DNA of 46,781 bases from Kiloniellaceae bacterium (lineage in GTDB: Bacteria; Pseudomonadota; Alphaproteobacteria; Kiloniellales; Kiloniellaceae). The stretch is from the NCBI GenBank assembly GCA_021776195.1, contig JAJFGK010000110.1:1-46781 (forward strand), written 5' to 3'. Below, one piece after another: positions 8,191-17,256 of this stretch; position 1 is the stretch's first letter; every line of letters starts with the position of its first letter. The notes under the pieces are model-generated. The model was not told where the DNA came from and ran no database searches. It was given only the letters and a program-made list of their open reading frames with translations. The translations under genes were made by a program, and so were the position numbers.

Positions 8191-10500
8191 TCAGCCTTCG
8201 GTGGCGGAAATCGCGGCGGTGCCTCCTCCTCCGTCGCGATCCTGGGCATCGACCACGGCAACGGCGGTGATATTGACGATGCCGCGCGCTGTAACCGATG
8301 AGGTGACGACATGGGCCGGTGCCGCGGTGCCCACCACCATCGGGCCGACCAGCAGACCGTCGCCGAGCTCCTTCAGCAGATTGAAGGCGATATTGGCGGC
8401 GTCCAGGTTGGGCATGATCAAAAGATTGGCGGGGCCTTCCAGCAGCGACTCGGAAAAGGCATTGGCGCGGGTGGTCTCGTTGACCGCGGCATCGGCGTGC
8501 ATTTCGCCGTCGACCTGAAAGTCGGGCTTGCGGGCATGGATCCGCCGTACCGCCTCTCGCATCTTCAAGGCCTGATCGTTGTCCGTGGTGCCGAAATTCG
8601 AATGGCTGACCAACGCGACCTTGGGCTCGATGCCGAAGCGGCGCACCGTCTCGGCCGCCAGGAAGGTCATCTCGACAAGCTCATCGACGTCCGGGTCTGG
8701 CGTGATGTGGGTATCCGAGATGAAGATCGTACCGCGCTTGAGGATCAGGAGGGTCAACGCCGAGAGGTCGCGGACGCCCTCGGCGCGCCCGATTACGGTC
8801 TGAATCGTGTTCATATGGTGGCGGTAGCGGCCAACGGCGCCGGCCACCATGGCATCGGCATCGCCCAGGCGAAGCGCCAGGGCGGCGATCACCGAGTTGT
8901 CGGTGCGCACCGCACGGCGCGCAGCCCGCGGCGACACGCCGCGCCGGCCGAGCAGTCGGTGATAGGTCTCGGAGTAGTGGTTGAAACGCGGATCGTCGCT
9001 CGGATCGATCAAGGCGAAGTCCCGGCCTGGCTGGATGCGCAGGCCATAGCGCCGGATGCGATCGGCGATGACTTCGGGTCGCCCGACCAGGATCGGCTGC
9101 GCCAGTCCCTCGTCGCTGACCACCTGGACCGCGCGCAGCACCCTCTCGTCCTCGCCCTCGGCATAGATCACCCGTTTGGACGCTTCGCGCGCACGGGTGA
9201 AGACCGGCTTCATCAGATTGCCGGAACGGAAGACGAAGCGCTCCAGTTGGGCCTGATAGGCCTCGAAGTCGGCGATCGGCCGGCTCGCCACGCCGCTCTC
9301 CATGGCCGCCCGGGCCACTGCCGGCGCGATCTTCAAAATAAGGCGCGGATCGAAGGGACTGGGAATGACATAGTCCGGCCCAAAGGATTTGCTGTCGCTG
9401 CCTGTCGCCTTGGAGACGATGTCGCTGGATTCCGCTTCCGCCAGGTCCGCGATGGCTTTCACGCAGGCCACCTTCATCGGCTCGTTGATCGCCGTCGCGC
9501 CGCAATCGAGCGCGCCGCGAAAGATGTAGGGAAAGCAGAGCACGTTGTTGACCTGATTGGGGTAGTCCGAACGTCCGGTGCAGATGATCGCATCGGGTCG
9601 CACGCCACGCGCCAGATCCGGCATGATCTCCGGGTTGGGATTCGCCAGGGCCATGATGATCGGCCGATCGGCCATCTCGGCCACCATCTCCGGCTTCAGG
9701 ACCCCACCGGCCGAGAGCCCCATGAAGATATCGGCGCCGGCAATGACCTCGGCCAGTTTGCGCGCCTCGGTTTCCTGCGCAAAGGCCGCCTTCCAGGGGT
9801 CCATCTCCTCGCTGCGGCCTTCGTAGACCACGCCGGCGATGTCGGTCACCCAGATGTTCTCGCGCTTCATGCCCAGGGCGATGAGCAGGTTGAGGCAGGC
9901 GATCGAGGCGGCGCCCGCCCCCGAGGCCACCAGCTTGACCGATCCGATTTCCTTGCCGACTACCTTCAGCCCGTTATAGACCGCCGCCGTGACGATGATC
10001 GCCGTACCGTGCTGGTCGTCGTGGAACACCGGTATTTTCATGCGCTTCTTCAGCGCTTCCTCGACGATGAAGCAGTCGGGCGCCTTGATGTCTTCCAGGT
10101 TGATGCCGCCGAAGGTTGGCTCCAGCGCCGCCGTGACCTCGATCACCCGCTCGGGCTCGCGGGCGTCCAGTTCGATATCGAACACATCGATTCCGGCAAA
10201 CTTCTTGAACAGGACCGCCTTGCCTTCCATCACCGGCTTGGAGGCGAGCGGCCCGATATTGCCGAGTCCGAGCACCGCCGTCCCGTTGGTCACCACGCCG
10301 ACCAGATTGGCCCTGGCGGTCAGGGTGTTGGCCTCGGCAGGGTCCTCGGCGATGGCCTCGCAGGCCACCGCGACACCCGGCGAATAGGCCAGAGCCAGGT
10401 CGTGCTGGGTGCCCATCGGCTTGGTCGCGGCGATCTCCAGCTTGCCGGGCTTGGGAAATCGATGATAGGCAAGCGCGGCCTGCCTCAGGTCTTCTGCCAT
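8191..10500 (-). CDS. maeB: NADP-dependent malic enzyme, MaeB type (fused phosphotransacetylase-like domain)
   Basis: 769-residue oxidative decarboxylase converting malate to pyruvate, CO2 and NADPH. The malic domain has the early signature [16 protein letters not shown], then [21 protein letters not shown] with the catalytic Lys, the metal-site region [11 protein letters not shown], and an NADP-binding fold ([16 protein letters not shown]). From about residue 430 to the end is a phosphotransacetylase-like domain ([19 protein letters not shown] ... [21 protein letters not shown]), which in this family is regulatory rather than catalytic and senses acetyl-CoA. The start ATG 10498-10500 has a strong AGGAGG eight bases upstream. 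It heads a two-gene unit with mgtE and is divergent from lipB. Confidence 0.95.
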   Translation of the reverse strand: MAEDLRQAALAYHRFPKPGKLEIAATKPMGTQHDLALAYSPGVAVACEAIAEDPAEANTLTARANLVGVVTNGTAVLGLGNIGPLASKPVMEGKAVLFKKFAGIDVFDIELDAREPERVIEVTAALEPTFGGINLEDIKAPDCFIVEEALKKRMKIPVFHDDQHGTAIIVTAAVYNGLKVVGKEIGSVKLVASGAGAASIACLNLLIALGMKRENIWVTDIAGVVYEGRSEEMDPWKAAFAQETEARKLAEVIAGADIFMGLSAGGVLKPEMVAEMADRPIIMALANPNPEIMPDLARGVRPDAIICTGRSDYPNQVNNVLCFPYIFRGALDCGATAINEPMKVACVKAIADLAEAESSDIVSKATGSDSKSFGPDYVIPSPFDPRLILKIAPAVARAAMESGVASRPIADFEAYQAQLERFVFRSGNLMKPVFTRAREASKRVIYAEGEDERVLRAVQVVSDEGLAQPILVGRPEVIADRIRRYGLRIQPGRDFALIDPSDDPRFNHYSETYHRLLGRRGVSPRAARRAVRTDNSVIAALALRLGDADAMVAGAVGRYRHHMNTIQTVIGRAEGVRDLSALTLLILKRGTIFISDTHITPDPDVDELVEMTFLAAETVRRFGIEPKVALVSHSNFGTTDNDQALKMREAVRRIHARKPDFQVDGEMHADAAVNETTRANAFSESLLEGPANLLIMPNLDAANIAFNLLKELGDGLLVGPMVVGTAAPAHVVTSSVTARGIVNITAVAVVDAQDRDGGGGTAAISATEG

Positions 10501-10548
10501 TTCGACGTTCCTCCTAGAGACCGTGGCCCAAAGACCGTGAATTGCGAT

Positions 10549-10561
10549 TGACCCCGGGTCA
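10549..10561. promoter_or_regulatory. Palindrome in the maeB-lipB divergent region
   Basis: TGACCCCGGGTCA is a perfect odd-length palindrome (6-bp arms around one C), midway in the 122-base gap between two divergent starts. A TTGACC that could serve as a -35 for lipB overlaps it. It may be an operator for one or both genes, or a short dispersed repeat. Confidence 0.35.
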
Positions 10562-10622
10562 GATTCGCTAATTTGCAGACTAACCGCGCCACACTTGGGC
10601 GGAAAGGCGCAATCCTGCTACC

Positions 10623-11321
10623 ATGACGCCCATGACCGACTCGCTTCTTGCCACAGCCCCCCCGCTCACAGCCCCGCAGTGGCGCCAGGCCGAAGACCTG
10701 GTGCCTTACGACGAGGCCGTCGCGGCCATGGAGCGCCGCGCCGCGGCGATCCGCGCCGGCACGGCAGCGGAACTGGTCTGGCTGCTCGAGCACCCGCCGC
10801 TCTACAGCGCCGGCACCAGCGCCCAGCCCGGCGACCTGCTGACGCCCGATCGCTTTCCGGTCTTTCGCACCGGCCGCGGCGGCCAGTACACCTATCACGG
10901 CCCCGGCCAACGCGTGGCCTATGTCATGCTCGACCTGCAACGCCGCGGCCCCGACCTCAGGCGCTACGTCTGGCAGCTCGAGGAGTGGGTCATCCGGGCC
11001 TTGGCCCGCTTCAACGTGACCGGCGAGCGGCGCCAGGGCCGGGTCGGCATCTGGGTCGTGCGCAAGGATGCCGGCGGCGGCCCGCGCGAAGACAAGATCG
11101 CCGCCATCGGCGTGCGGGTCCGGCGCTGGGTCACCTACCACGGCATCGCCATCAACCTGGAGCCCGACCTGGAACACTTCTCGGGCATCGTGCCCTGTGG
11201 CATCGCCGCCGACGGCCCGACCCGCTTCGGTGTCACCTCCCTGGTCGATCTCGGTCTGCCGGTCACCATGGCAGACCTGGACGTCGCCCTGCGCGACACC
11301 TTCGAGGGCGTTTTTACCTAG
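10623..11321 (+). CDS. lipB: Octanoyl-[acyl-carrier-protein]:protein transferase LipB
   Basis: Moves octanoate from acyl carrier protein to the lipoyl domains of 2-oxoacid dehydrogenases and the glycine cleavage system, before LipA adds sulfur. 232 residues with the three family landmarks: [12 protein letters not shown] (residues 86-96), the Lys of [17 protein letters not shown] (Lys158) and the acyl-carrying Cys in FSGIVPCGI (Cys192). The first ATG (10623) is used; a second at 10632 is possible, and neither has a strong ribosome-binding site (GGAAAGG lies rather far upstream). Single gene, divergent from maeB and convergent with the histidine kinase gene. Confidence 0.93.
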   Translation: MTPMTDSLLATAPPLTAPQWRQAEDLVPYDEAVAAMERRAAAIRAGTAAELVWLLEHPPLYSAGTSAQPGDLLTPDRFPVFRTGRGGQYTYHGPGQRVAYVMLDLQRRGPDLRRYVWQLEEWVIRALARFNVTGERRQGRVGIWVVRKDAGGGPREDKIAAIGVRVRRWVTYHGIAINLEPDLEHFSGIVPCGIAADGPTRFGVTSLVDLGLPVTMADLDVALRDTFEGVFT

Positions 11322-11343
11322 GTGTCGCGTCTCGCCGGGTCGG

Positions 11344-14268
11344 TCATTCTTGAAAGTTGCCGTCGAGCGCCCCGCGGAGTGCCCTGGCAAGATCTTCCAT
11401 CTGGAAAGGCTTGTTCAAGAGCACGTTGTCCGGACCGAGTATCCCGTTGCGCTTGGCCGCCTCTGCCGGGTAGCCCGACATGAAGATCATCGCCAGACCC
11501 GGAATGCGCCGGCGCAAGTCCGCGGCAAACTCAGGGCCGCTCACACCGCCTGGCAGCACCACGTCAGACAGGACCAGGTCGAACTTCTCCCCCCGGTCCA
11601 ACAGCAACTTCGCGCTCGCGGCGTCGGCCGCCGAGACCGCCCTGTAACCCAATTTCTTCAGCATGGCCTCGGCCAGCGCGCGAACATCGTCGTCGTCCTC
11701 GATGACCAGGACCGCCTCGCCCTTGCCCTGCGGCACCCCTGGAACTGGAATCGCGCCTTCCGGATCGAACGATCCCTCGGCGCACAGGAGGTAAAGCTTC
11801 ACCGTCGTGCCATGGCCAATCTCGCTGTAGATCGTAACGTGCCCGCCCGACTGCTTGACGAAACCATAGATCATCGACAGGCCCAACCCGCTGCCCTGGC
11901 CCACCTCCTTGGTGGTAAAAAAGGGCTGGAATGCCTGGGCCTGGACCTCGGCTGACATTCCCGTGCCGCTATCGCTCACCGAGAGGACCACATAGTCGCC
12001 TGCCGCGACATCCGGGATACGCGCCGCAAAGGCCTCGTCCAGACGGACGTTGTGACAGCCGATCGTGAGCTTTCCGCCACTTTGCATGGCGTCGCGCGCG
12101 TTGATCGCGAGATTCAGAAGCGCGTTCTCCAGCTGTCCGGGGTCCGCCATCACGGGGGCGAGGTCGTCCGCCGCCGTGGTTTCGATTTCAATGGTCGCGC
12201 CCAAGGTCCGCTTGAGCAGATCCGTCAAGCCAGCGACCAGAGTCGCAAGATCGGTCGAGCGGGCCGCCAAGGGTTGCAGGCGGGAAAAAGCGAGCAGCCT
12301 ATGGGTCAGTTCCGCTCCTCTTGCCGAAGCCCGCAGGATCGCCTGCGTCAGGACTTTGTCTTCTCCGGCCTTGTCGTCGAGCAACTCCGCATTGCCTTGG
12401 ATGACGGCCAACAAGTTATTGAAGTCGTGCGCCACGCCACCGGTCAACTGGCCGACGGCTTCCATTTTCTGAGCCTGTTTCAGGCGCTCCTCGGCCTTTT
12501 TCTCCTCGGTCAGGTCGCGCAGATAGGCGGTTATGATGTGACTCTTGTCGCTGACCTGGGCGGTGATGGCGACCTCAAGCGGAAACTCTTCGCCATTTGC
12601 CCGCCGGCCAATGGTTTCCACGCGCTGGCCTATCATCTTCGTTTCGCTGGTTTGGAGGTAGCGTTCGAAACCTGCGGTGTGGGCATCGCGCAAGGCAGCT
12701 GGAATGATGAGACTGACCAAGGTCCGCCCCACAACGGCGTGGCGCGGATAGCCGAAGGTTCCTTCCGCCGCGGTGTTCCATTCGATAATGCGGCCTGCGC
12801 GGTCGATCGAAATGACGCAATCCGGCGCCGTGTCGAGAATGGTTGCCTTAAGCGCATTGCTTTCATGCAGTTCGGATGTGCGCTCTTCGACCCTTCGCTC
12901 CAGCTCGTCGCGGTATCGCGTCAGATCTTCTTCCGAACGCTTGCGTTCGGTTATGTCTTGAACCGTTCCGGTCTGCTCCATCGCCCGACCGTCGTGGCCG
13001 CAAACCGTCTCGCCTATCTCCAGCACGTGGCGGATCTCACCGTCGGGCCGAACGATGCGATATTCGATCTCATAGTCCAGGGCGCCCGCATCGAAGCGCT
13101 GGAACTCCTTCTCGACCCGCTCGCGGTCTTCGGAATGGATCACCCTTTTCCTCTGCGCACCTAGAAGCTTCGGTACCTCTTCAATGGCGACGCCGAGTAT
13201 TCGCGCGTACTCCTCGGAACAGGAAATCAACCTGTTTCCAGGAATATCCCAACACCAGTTTCCGATCCGGGCCTGGCGTTGGGCGCGACTGAGCGCCGCC
13301 TGGCTCAGCCGGAGAGCCTGTTCCGCGTCCTTCAACTCGGTGAGGTCCTGCACAATGCCGATTGAGTACTTTTTTAAACCATCCGCGCTGAAGATCGGCT
13401 CTCCGACCTCGCGAAGATGAAGATAGGTCCCATCCGCCGAACTCTCACGGAAGTCGACGGTGTAGCGACGACCAGCCGCAATCGACTCTTCGGTGGTCTT
13501 CGTGTAGTGCGCCCGGTCGTCGGGGTGGATGAAGCGGGTGACTCCCTCGCCGTCGCCGCGGGTCGCCAGGTAGTCCTCGACAGACTGACCAAAGATCAGA
13601 GCCAACTCTTCCGCGCAGTGGACGCATTCATCGCTGGTGTCGTCCCAGACCCACGCGCCCATGCGGGCGATGAGCATGGCCTGTTTCAGCAAGGCCTCGC
13701 TCTGTTTCAGGGCCTCCTCGGACTTCTTTCGCGCCGTGATATCCTGCAGGAAACCGAACGAGCGGACGAGGGAGCCCCCTTCGTCGAAGGCTGGCTCCGC
13801 CTTTTCCCGAACATCGATGTAACTTCCATCTTGCCGCTGAATCCGGAACTCGACTTCATAGCCCTGGCGCTTTTCGGCAAGCCCGTTGACAACTTCGCCG
13901 TATCGCTGGCGATCCTCGGGATGGACGGAGGCGATGTCGGCCGCCAGGGAAGACTGCCTGAGAAACGCCTCAACCGAGAGACCGTGCATCCGCGCCAGCT
14001 CTTGGGAACAGTAAGTGCACTTGTCCTCCACCTCGTCCCATTCCCAATGCCCCAGCCCGGCCAGGCGCTCGGTCTGATTGTAGAGGACATCGGTGTCCGG
14101 CAGCGCTGGTTCGCCTCCAGCATCGATGGCCTGCAAATATTCCATCGGTACAAGCGCCACCCGCGCCTTGCCGCGGCGTTCGATCGCGATTGGCACTTTC
14201 TCGGTGGCGACCCGCCGCAGCAGCTCGGCGAATCTCGTGCGCGCCTCGGTGGCGCCGATTGTTTCCAT
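11344..14268 (-). CDS. Hybrid sensor histidine kinase with N-terminal Phd/YefM-like domain and four PAS domains
   Basis: 974 residues with no transmembrane segment, so a cytosolic sensor. Order: a Phd/YefM antitoxin-type domain (about 1-50, METIGATEARTRFAELLRRV and IAIERRGKARVALVPMEYL); PAS 1 (about 62-180), PAS 2 (195-312), PAS 3 (325-442), each with a PAC tail ending in DIT/DLT; a short coiled coil; PAS 4 (475-590); a HisKA H-box with His614 (GGVAHDFNNLL); a HATPase domain (N-box near LLNLAINARDAM, DSGTGM, GQGSGLGLSM); and a receiver domain with Asp902 (LVLSDVVLP). ATG 14266-14268 is chosen because it begins exactly at the Phd-like domain; an in-frame extension to 14502 is low-complexity and unlike the family. 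There is no response regulator next door. Cys pairs C84/C87 and C215/C218 sit in PAS 1 and PAS 2. Confidence 0.88.
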   Translation of the reverse strand: METIGATEARTRFAELLRRVATEKVPIAIERRGKARVALVPMEYLQAIDAGGEPALPDTDVLYNQTERLAGLGHWEWDEVEDKCTYCSQELARMHGLSVEAFLRQSSLAADIASVHPEDRQRYGEVVNGLAEKRQGYEVEFRIQRQDGSYIDVREKAEPAFDEGGSLVRSFGFLQDITARKKSEEALKQSEALLKQAMLIARMGAWVWDDTSDECVHCAEELALIFGQSVEDYLATRGDGEGVTRFIHPDDRAHYTKTTEESIAAGRRYTVDFRESSADGTYLHLREVGEPIFSADGLKKYSIGIVQDLTELKDAEQALRLSQAALSRAQRQARIGNWCWDIPGNRLISCSEEYARILGVAIEEVPKLLGAQRKRVIHSEDRERVEKEFQRFDAGALDYEIEYRIVRPDGEIRHVLEIGETVCGHDGRAMEQTGTVQDITERKRSEEDLTRYRDELERRVEERTSELHESNALKATILDTAPDCVISIDRAGRIIEWNTAAEGTFGYPRHAVVGRTLVSLIIPAALRDAHTAGFERYLQTSETKMIGQRVETIGRRANGEEFPLEVAITAQVSDKSHIITAYLRDLTEEKKAEERLKQAQKMEAVGQLTGGVAHDFNNLLAVIQGNAELLDDKAGEDKVLTQAILRASARGAELTHRLLAFSRLQPLAARSTDLATLVAGLTDLLKRTLGATIEIETTAADDLAPVMADPGQLENALLNLAINARDAMQSGGKLTIGCHNVRLDEAFAARIPDVAAGDYVVLSVSDSGTGMSAEVQAQAFQPFFTTKEVGQGSGLGLSMIYGFVKQSGGHVTIYSEIGHGTTVKLYLLCAEGSFDPEGAIPVPGVPQGKGEAVLVIEDDDDVRALAEAMLKKLGYRAVSAADAASAKLLLDRGEKFDLVLSDVVLPGGVSGPEFAADLRRRIPGLAMIFMSGYPAEAAKRNGILGPDNVLLNKPFQMEDLARALRGALDGNFQE

Positions 14269-14291
14269 TGGTCTCGTCCCCAGCCAGATCC

Positions 14292-14303
14292 AAACGTACG
14301 TTT
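14292..14303. promoter_or_regulatory. Perfect 12-bp palindrome upstream of the histidine kinase start
   Basis: AAACGTACGTTT lies 24-35 bases upstream of the kinase ATG, in the likely promoter or 5' leader. Its place suggests an operator. Phd/YefM proteins repress their own genes through palindromes, so autoregulation by the kinase's own N-terminal domain is conceivable but unproven. Confidence 0.4.
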
Positions 14304-14393
14304 CGCACAAGTCTGTGGGGGAGGAAAGCACCGCAGACAGGTTTAAACGGTGGTTTTGGCCGATGAGGGCGCCGCTCCACATTTTGCTGCCGC

Positions 14394-14422
14394 TTGACGG
14401 TTCTGGTCCCGTCGCCGACATT
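14394..14422 (+). promoter_or_regulatory. Candidate promoter of the Rieske oxygenase operon
   Basis: TTGACG (14394-14399), a 17-base spacer and GACATT (14417-14422) lie 57 bases before the first oxygenase start. The -35 is good and the -10 is weak (three of six), so an activator may be needed. Confidence 0.35.
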
Positions 14423-14479
14423 CGAGCCAGGCCCTGACGGAAACGCACGACCGGCAAGGACGACGATGGGGGGGAAGTT

Positions 14480-15553
14480 TTGTTCTTAGCGACAGACCAC
14501 ATCCGGTCCGACGAGGCCCCGCCGGGGAACTGCGGTTTCCGCGAGAGCGATTGGCATGTCCTGGCGGGTTTCTGGCACCCGGTCGCCTTTGCCCATGACG
14601 TTCCGAGCGATAGGCCTCTGGCGGCGCGGTTGCTCGACCTCGACCTGGTGGTTTACCGGACCACGGCGGGTATCACCGTGGCCGAGGACCGCTGTCCGCA
14701 CCGTGGCACGCGCCTTTCAGGCGGCTGGCTGCGCGACGACCTGCTGATCTGCCCGATGCACGGGCTGCATTTCGACGGCGCCGGGCGCTGCCGCAAGATC
14801 CCCTCGATCGGCGATCCCAACCCGACCATCCCGGCCAAGCTCTGCCTGCGCCGCTTCCAGGCCGTCGAGCACCACGGACTGATCTGGACCTGTTTGAAAC
14901 CCGAGCCGCTCTGGCCCCTGCCGCAATGGGAGGGGATCGGCGATCCGGCTTTGACCAAGGTCTTCGTGCCCTCCGACACCTGGCAGGCCTCGGCCGCCCG
15001 CCACGTCGAAAACTTCAACGACCTAGCGCACTTTCCCTTCGTCCATCTCGGGTCCTTCGGCGACGACGACGCAACGGCCTTCCCGCTCTATAAGGTCGCG
15101 GAGACCGACGACGGCCTGGCCTTTTCGGTTCCCTATGTCGAAGGCGGCAACCGCTTTCCCGACTGCGTCGAGGGCGACAAGCGCGCGGTCACCTACAGCT
15201 TTCGTTTGACCTTCCCCTTCTCGACCCTCCTCGTCGTCGACCCGGAGGGCTCGGATTTCGTGCACTACTTCGCCGACACGGTCTGCCCGGTCTCGGCCGG
15301 CGAGACCAAAATCTTCCAGCAGCTGACCGACACCACGGGCGATCCCGACGGGGACTATTGGATCAAGGATTCGCTCCTGATCAACGACGAGGACAAGCCC
15401 CTGGTGGAGGGTCAGCAGCCGATGGAACTGCCGCTCGACCTGGCGGCGGAAATCCACATCCCCGCCGACCGCCTGTCGGTCGCCTACCGCCGGGCCCTGT
15501 CCGGCCGCTTCGGACTCGGGGCACCGGCCCAGGGGGAGGCAGTCCAGACATGA
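14480..15553 (+). CDS. Rieske non-heme iron oxygenase, alpha subunit (NdmA/NdmB-like)
   Basis: A complete 357-residue Rieske oxygenase. The [2Fe-2S] ligands are Cys72-x-His74 (CPHRG) and Cys91-x2-His94 (CPMHG). The catalytic domain has ENFNDLAHFPFVH with bridging Asp181 and iron ligands His184 and His189; the third ligand is likely Asp305 in NDEDKPLVEGQ. The C-terminal pattern D-x-P-x-x-E-x-Q followed by ADR-x-S-x-x-YR is shared with bacterial methylxanthine N-demethylases NdmA/NdmB as I recall them, which remove N-methyl groups as formaldehyde. TTG 14480 follows a purine-rich GGGGGGGAAG, and no ATG or GTG lies nearby in frame. First gene of a four-gene operon; its TGA overlaps the next ATG. 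It needs an external reductase, not seen here. The substrate is inferred; other N- or O-dealkylations or ring hydroxylation remain possible. Confidence 0.88.
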   Translation: MFLATDHIRSDEAPPGNCGFRESDWHVLAGFWHPVAFAHDVPSDRPLAARLLDLDLVVYRTTAGITVAEDRCPHRGTRLSGGWLRDDLLICPMHGLHFDGAGRCRKIPSIGDPNPTIPAKLCLRRFQAVEHHGLIWTCLKPEPLWPLPQWEGIGDPALTKVFVPSDTWQASAARHVENFNDLAHFPFVHLGSFGDDDATAFPLYKVAETDDGLAFSVPYVEGGNRFPDCVEGDKRAVTYSFRLTFPFSTLLVVDPEGSDFVHYFADTVCPVSAGETKIFQQLTDTTGDPDGDYWIKDSLLINDEDKPLVEGQQPMELPLDLAAEIHIPADRLSVAYRRALSGRFGLGAPAQGEAVQT

Positions 15554-16383
15554 CCAAGCTCCCCGGCGAAGCGGACTGGGTTGCCGTCGGCGGCAGCGAC
15601 GAACTCGCGCCGGGCGCCGTGCGCCGGGCCACGCTCTTGGGCCGGGACCTGGCGCTTTGGCGTGGCGAGTCCGGGCGCTTCCATGCTTGGGACAACCGCT
15701 GCCTCCACCGCGGCTCGCGCCTGTCGCTCGGCTTCGTGCGCGGCGACCGGCTGGCCTGCCGCTATCACGGCTGGCACTACGGCGAAGACGGGATCTGCAG
15801 CCTGATCCCGGCCCACCCGGCCATGACCCCGCCGGACAGCGTCTGCGTCCCGCGCTATGCCGCCGCCGAGGCCGGCGGGTTGCTCTGGGTCAGCCTTGCC
15901 GGGCCAGACGCGCCGCCGGCCGTCGAAGATTTCACCTACTGTCGCAGCCTGGCCCTGACGCGCGGCGCCGAGGAACTTGCCGGGCGTCTCGCCTGTCTGA
16001 TCTTTCCGCCGGCGGCCCTGGCAACCGGGTCCGGTCCCCATCGTTCCTGGATCTACCGGCGCGACGGCGCGGCCGTTATCTGGTCCAACGGCGAAGCTGC
16101 CGGCACCCGTTCGTGTTACGACGTCGCCGAACCGGCCCCGGGCCTGACGGCGATCACGGCACGGACCGAGGGCCTGCCGGACGAGACCCGCCTTCTGGCC
16201 CTTCAGCCGGTGAGCGACAGCCGCACGATCCTGCACCTTTCCCTGGCCGACCAGAGTGGCGGCGCCCTGGCGGCACGGCCAGCCGCCGCGCAGTGGGCGC
16301 AACGGCTGCGCTGGTTTCTGGAGCAGGAGGGCCGCGAGGCGGTCTCCTATAATCCCTGGTCCGGCGAAAGGAGCAGCGCATGA
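15550..16383 (+). CDS. Stand-alone Rieske [2Fe-2S] protein without oxygenase iron site
   Basis: 277 residues. The first ~110 form a typical Rieske domain with Cys51-x-His53 (CLHRGSRLSLG) and Cys70-x2-His73 (CRYHGWHYGEDG). The remaining ~165 residues (from about FTYCRSLALTRG to the end) have no mononuclear iron motif (no D-x2-H-x4-H). They also lack a flavin or NAD site and a plant-type ferredoxin cysteine cluster, so this is neither a full oxygenase nor a reductase. In the NdmCDE caffeine demethylase an extra Rieske domain carried by the reductase NdmD serves the Rieske-less oxygenase NdmC; this protein could play that part as a separate chain. ATG 15550 overlaps the previous stop (ATGA), and its own stop overlaps the next start the same way, pointing to translational coupling and a joint complex. 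Confidence 0.8.
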   Translation: MTKLPGEADWVAVGGSDELAPGAVRRATLLGRDLALWRGESGRFHAWDNRCLHRGSRLSLGFVRGDRLACRYHGWHYGEDGICSLIPAHPAMTPPDSVCVPRYAAAEAGGLLWVSLAGPDAPPAVEDFTYCRSLALTRGAEELAGRLACLIFPPAALATGSGPHRSWIYRRDGAAVIWSNGEAAGTRSCYDVAEPAPGLTAITARTEGLPDETRLLALQPVSDSRTILHLSLADQSGGALAARPAAAQWAQRLRWFLEQEGREAVSYNPWSGERSSA

Positions 16384-17249
16384 CGGCCGCCATCGATCCC
16401 TTCGCGCTCGACCAGTGGTACGTGATCGCCAGCAGCCTCGAGCTGCGCCCGGACCGGCCGCGCGTCACCACGCTCATGGGCCAGGACATCCTGGCCACCC
16501 GCGACAGCGCGGGTCACGCCCGGATCCAGCGGCGCGGCCGGCAGACCGGCGATCTGGCCCCCCTGCCCTGCGAGGAGCGCTACGGCTACCTCTGGACCAG
16601 CCTGGGCCAACCCAACAAGCCCCTGGTCGACATGCCGGAGTTCGAGGAGGAAGGACGCCGACTGGTGATTTGCGGCGTCATAACTGTCAAGACTTCGGGC
16701 CCGCGCATCGTCGAGAACTTCCTCGACATGGCGCACTTTCCCTACGTTCACCCTGGGGTCCTGGGCTCGGAAGAGGCCACCGAGGTGGCCACCTACAAAG
16801 TCGAACACCGGGAAGACGTCGACGAGCTCTGGGCAACCGACTGCGGCTTCAAGCAGCCCCAGGCCATGGCGGCCTCGGCCGGCGAGACCGAGGTGGACTA
16901 TCTCTACCGGGTCGCCGAGCCCTTTTCCTCGGTGCTCTACAAGACCAGTCCGGGACGGCCCGACGCTTTCGACCTGATTGGGATCCTCATCCAGCCGCGC
17001 GAAGAGACTGTCTCCGACGTCCACTGCTTCATGCTGGTTTATGACGACAGCTCCAGCGACGAGTACCTGGTGCAGTGGCAGCAGTCGATCTTTCTTCAGG
17101 ATCGCGTCATTCTGGAGAATCAGAAACCCGCGCGCCTGCCCCTCGACCCCAAGGCCGAGCTGCCGGTCCGGGCCGACGCCATGGCGACGGCCTACCGCAA
17201 GTGGCTGCGCGATCACGGCCTGACCTACGGCGTCGTACCGGTCGGATGA
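16380..17249 (+). CDS. Rieske-less non-heme iron oxygenase (NdmC-like)
   Basis: 289 residues with the oxygenase catalytic domain but no Rieske cluster ligands. The N-terminal ~78 residues keep the outline of a Rieske fold (DQWYVIASSLEL ... ERYGYLWTSLG) yet contain one Cys and no C-x-H or C-x2-H pair. The mononuclear site is intact: bridging Asp116 and ligands His119 and His124 in ENFLDMAHFPYVH, with Asp241 in FLQDRVILENQ as third ligand. The end (ADAMATAYRKWL) matches the N-demethylase group. This is the architecture of NdmC, the 7-methylxanthine demethylase subunit, which borrows electrons from a Rieske domain on a partner. Here the partner is probably the preceding gene. Start ATG 16380 overlaps the previous stop; GGAG lies upstream. 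The loss looks old and complete rather than a frameshift. Confidence 0.85.
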   Translation: MTAAIDPFALDQWYVIASSLELRPDRPRVTTLMGQDILATRDSAGHARIQRRGRQTGDLAPLPCEERYGYLWTSLGQPNKPLVDMPEFEEEGRRLVICGVITVKTSGPRIVENFLDMAHFPYVHPGVLGSEEATEVATYKVEHREDVDELWATDCGFKQPQAMAASAGETEVDYLYRVAEPFSSVLYKTSPGRPDAFDLIGILIQPREETVSDVHCFMLVYDDSSSDEYLVQWQQSIFLQDRVILENQKPARLPLDPKAELPVRADAMATAYRKWLRDHGLTYGVVPVG

Positions 17250-17256
17250 GGGTGCG

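Noticed and set aside
8311..10551. 746-codon open frame on the plus strand, antisense to maeB
   Set aside because: Composition is that of the complement of a GC-rich gene; no family features, while the minus strand encodes a full malic enzyme.
14269..14502. N-terminal extension of the histidine kinase by 78 residues
   Set aside because: The added sequence is low-complexity, unlike any domain, and covers the divergent promoter region; the Phd-like domain begins exactly at ATG 14268.
15550..17249. Two oxygenase-related genes as one frameshifted Rieske oxygenase
   Set aside because: Each has its own start, full-length body and ATGA coupling; the second has its own N-terminal remnant fold, so joining them would give two N-terminal domains.
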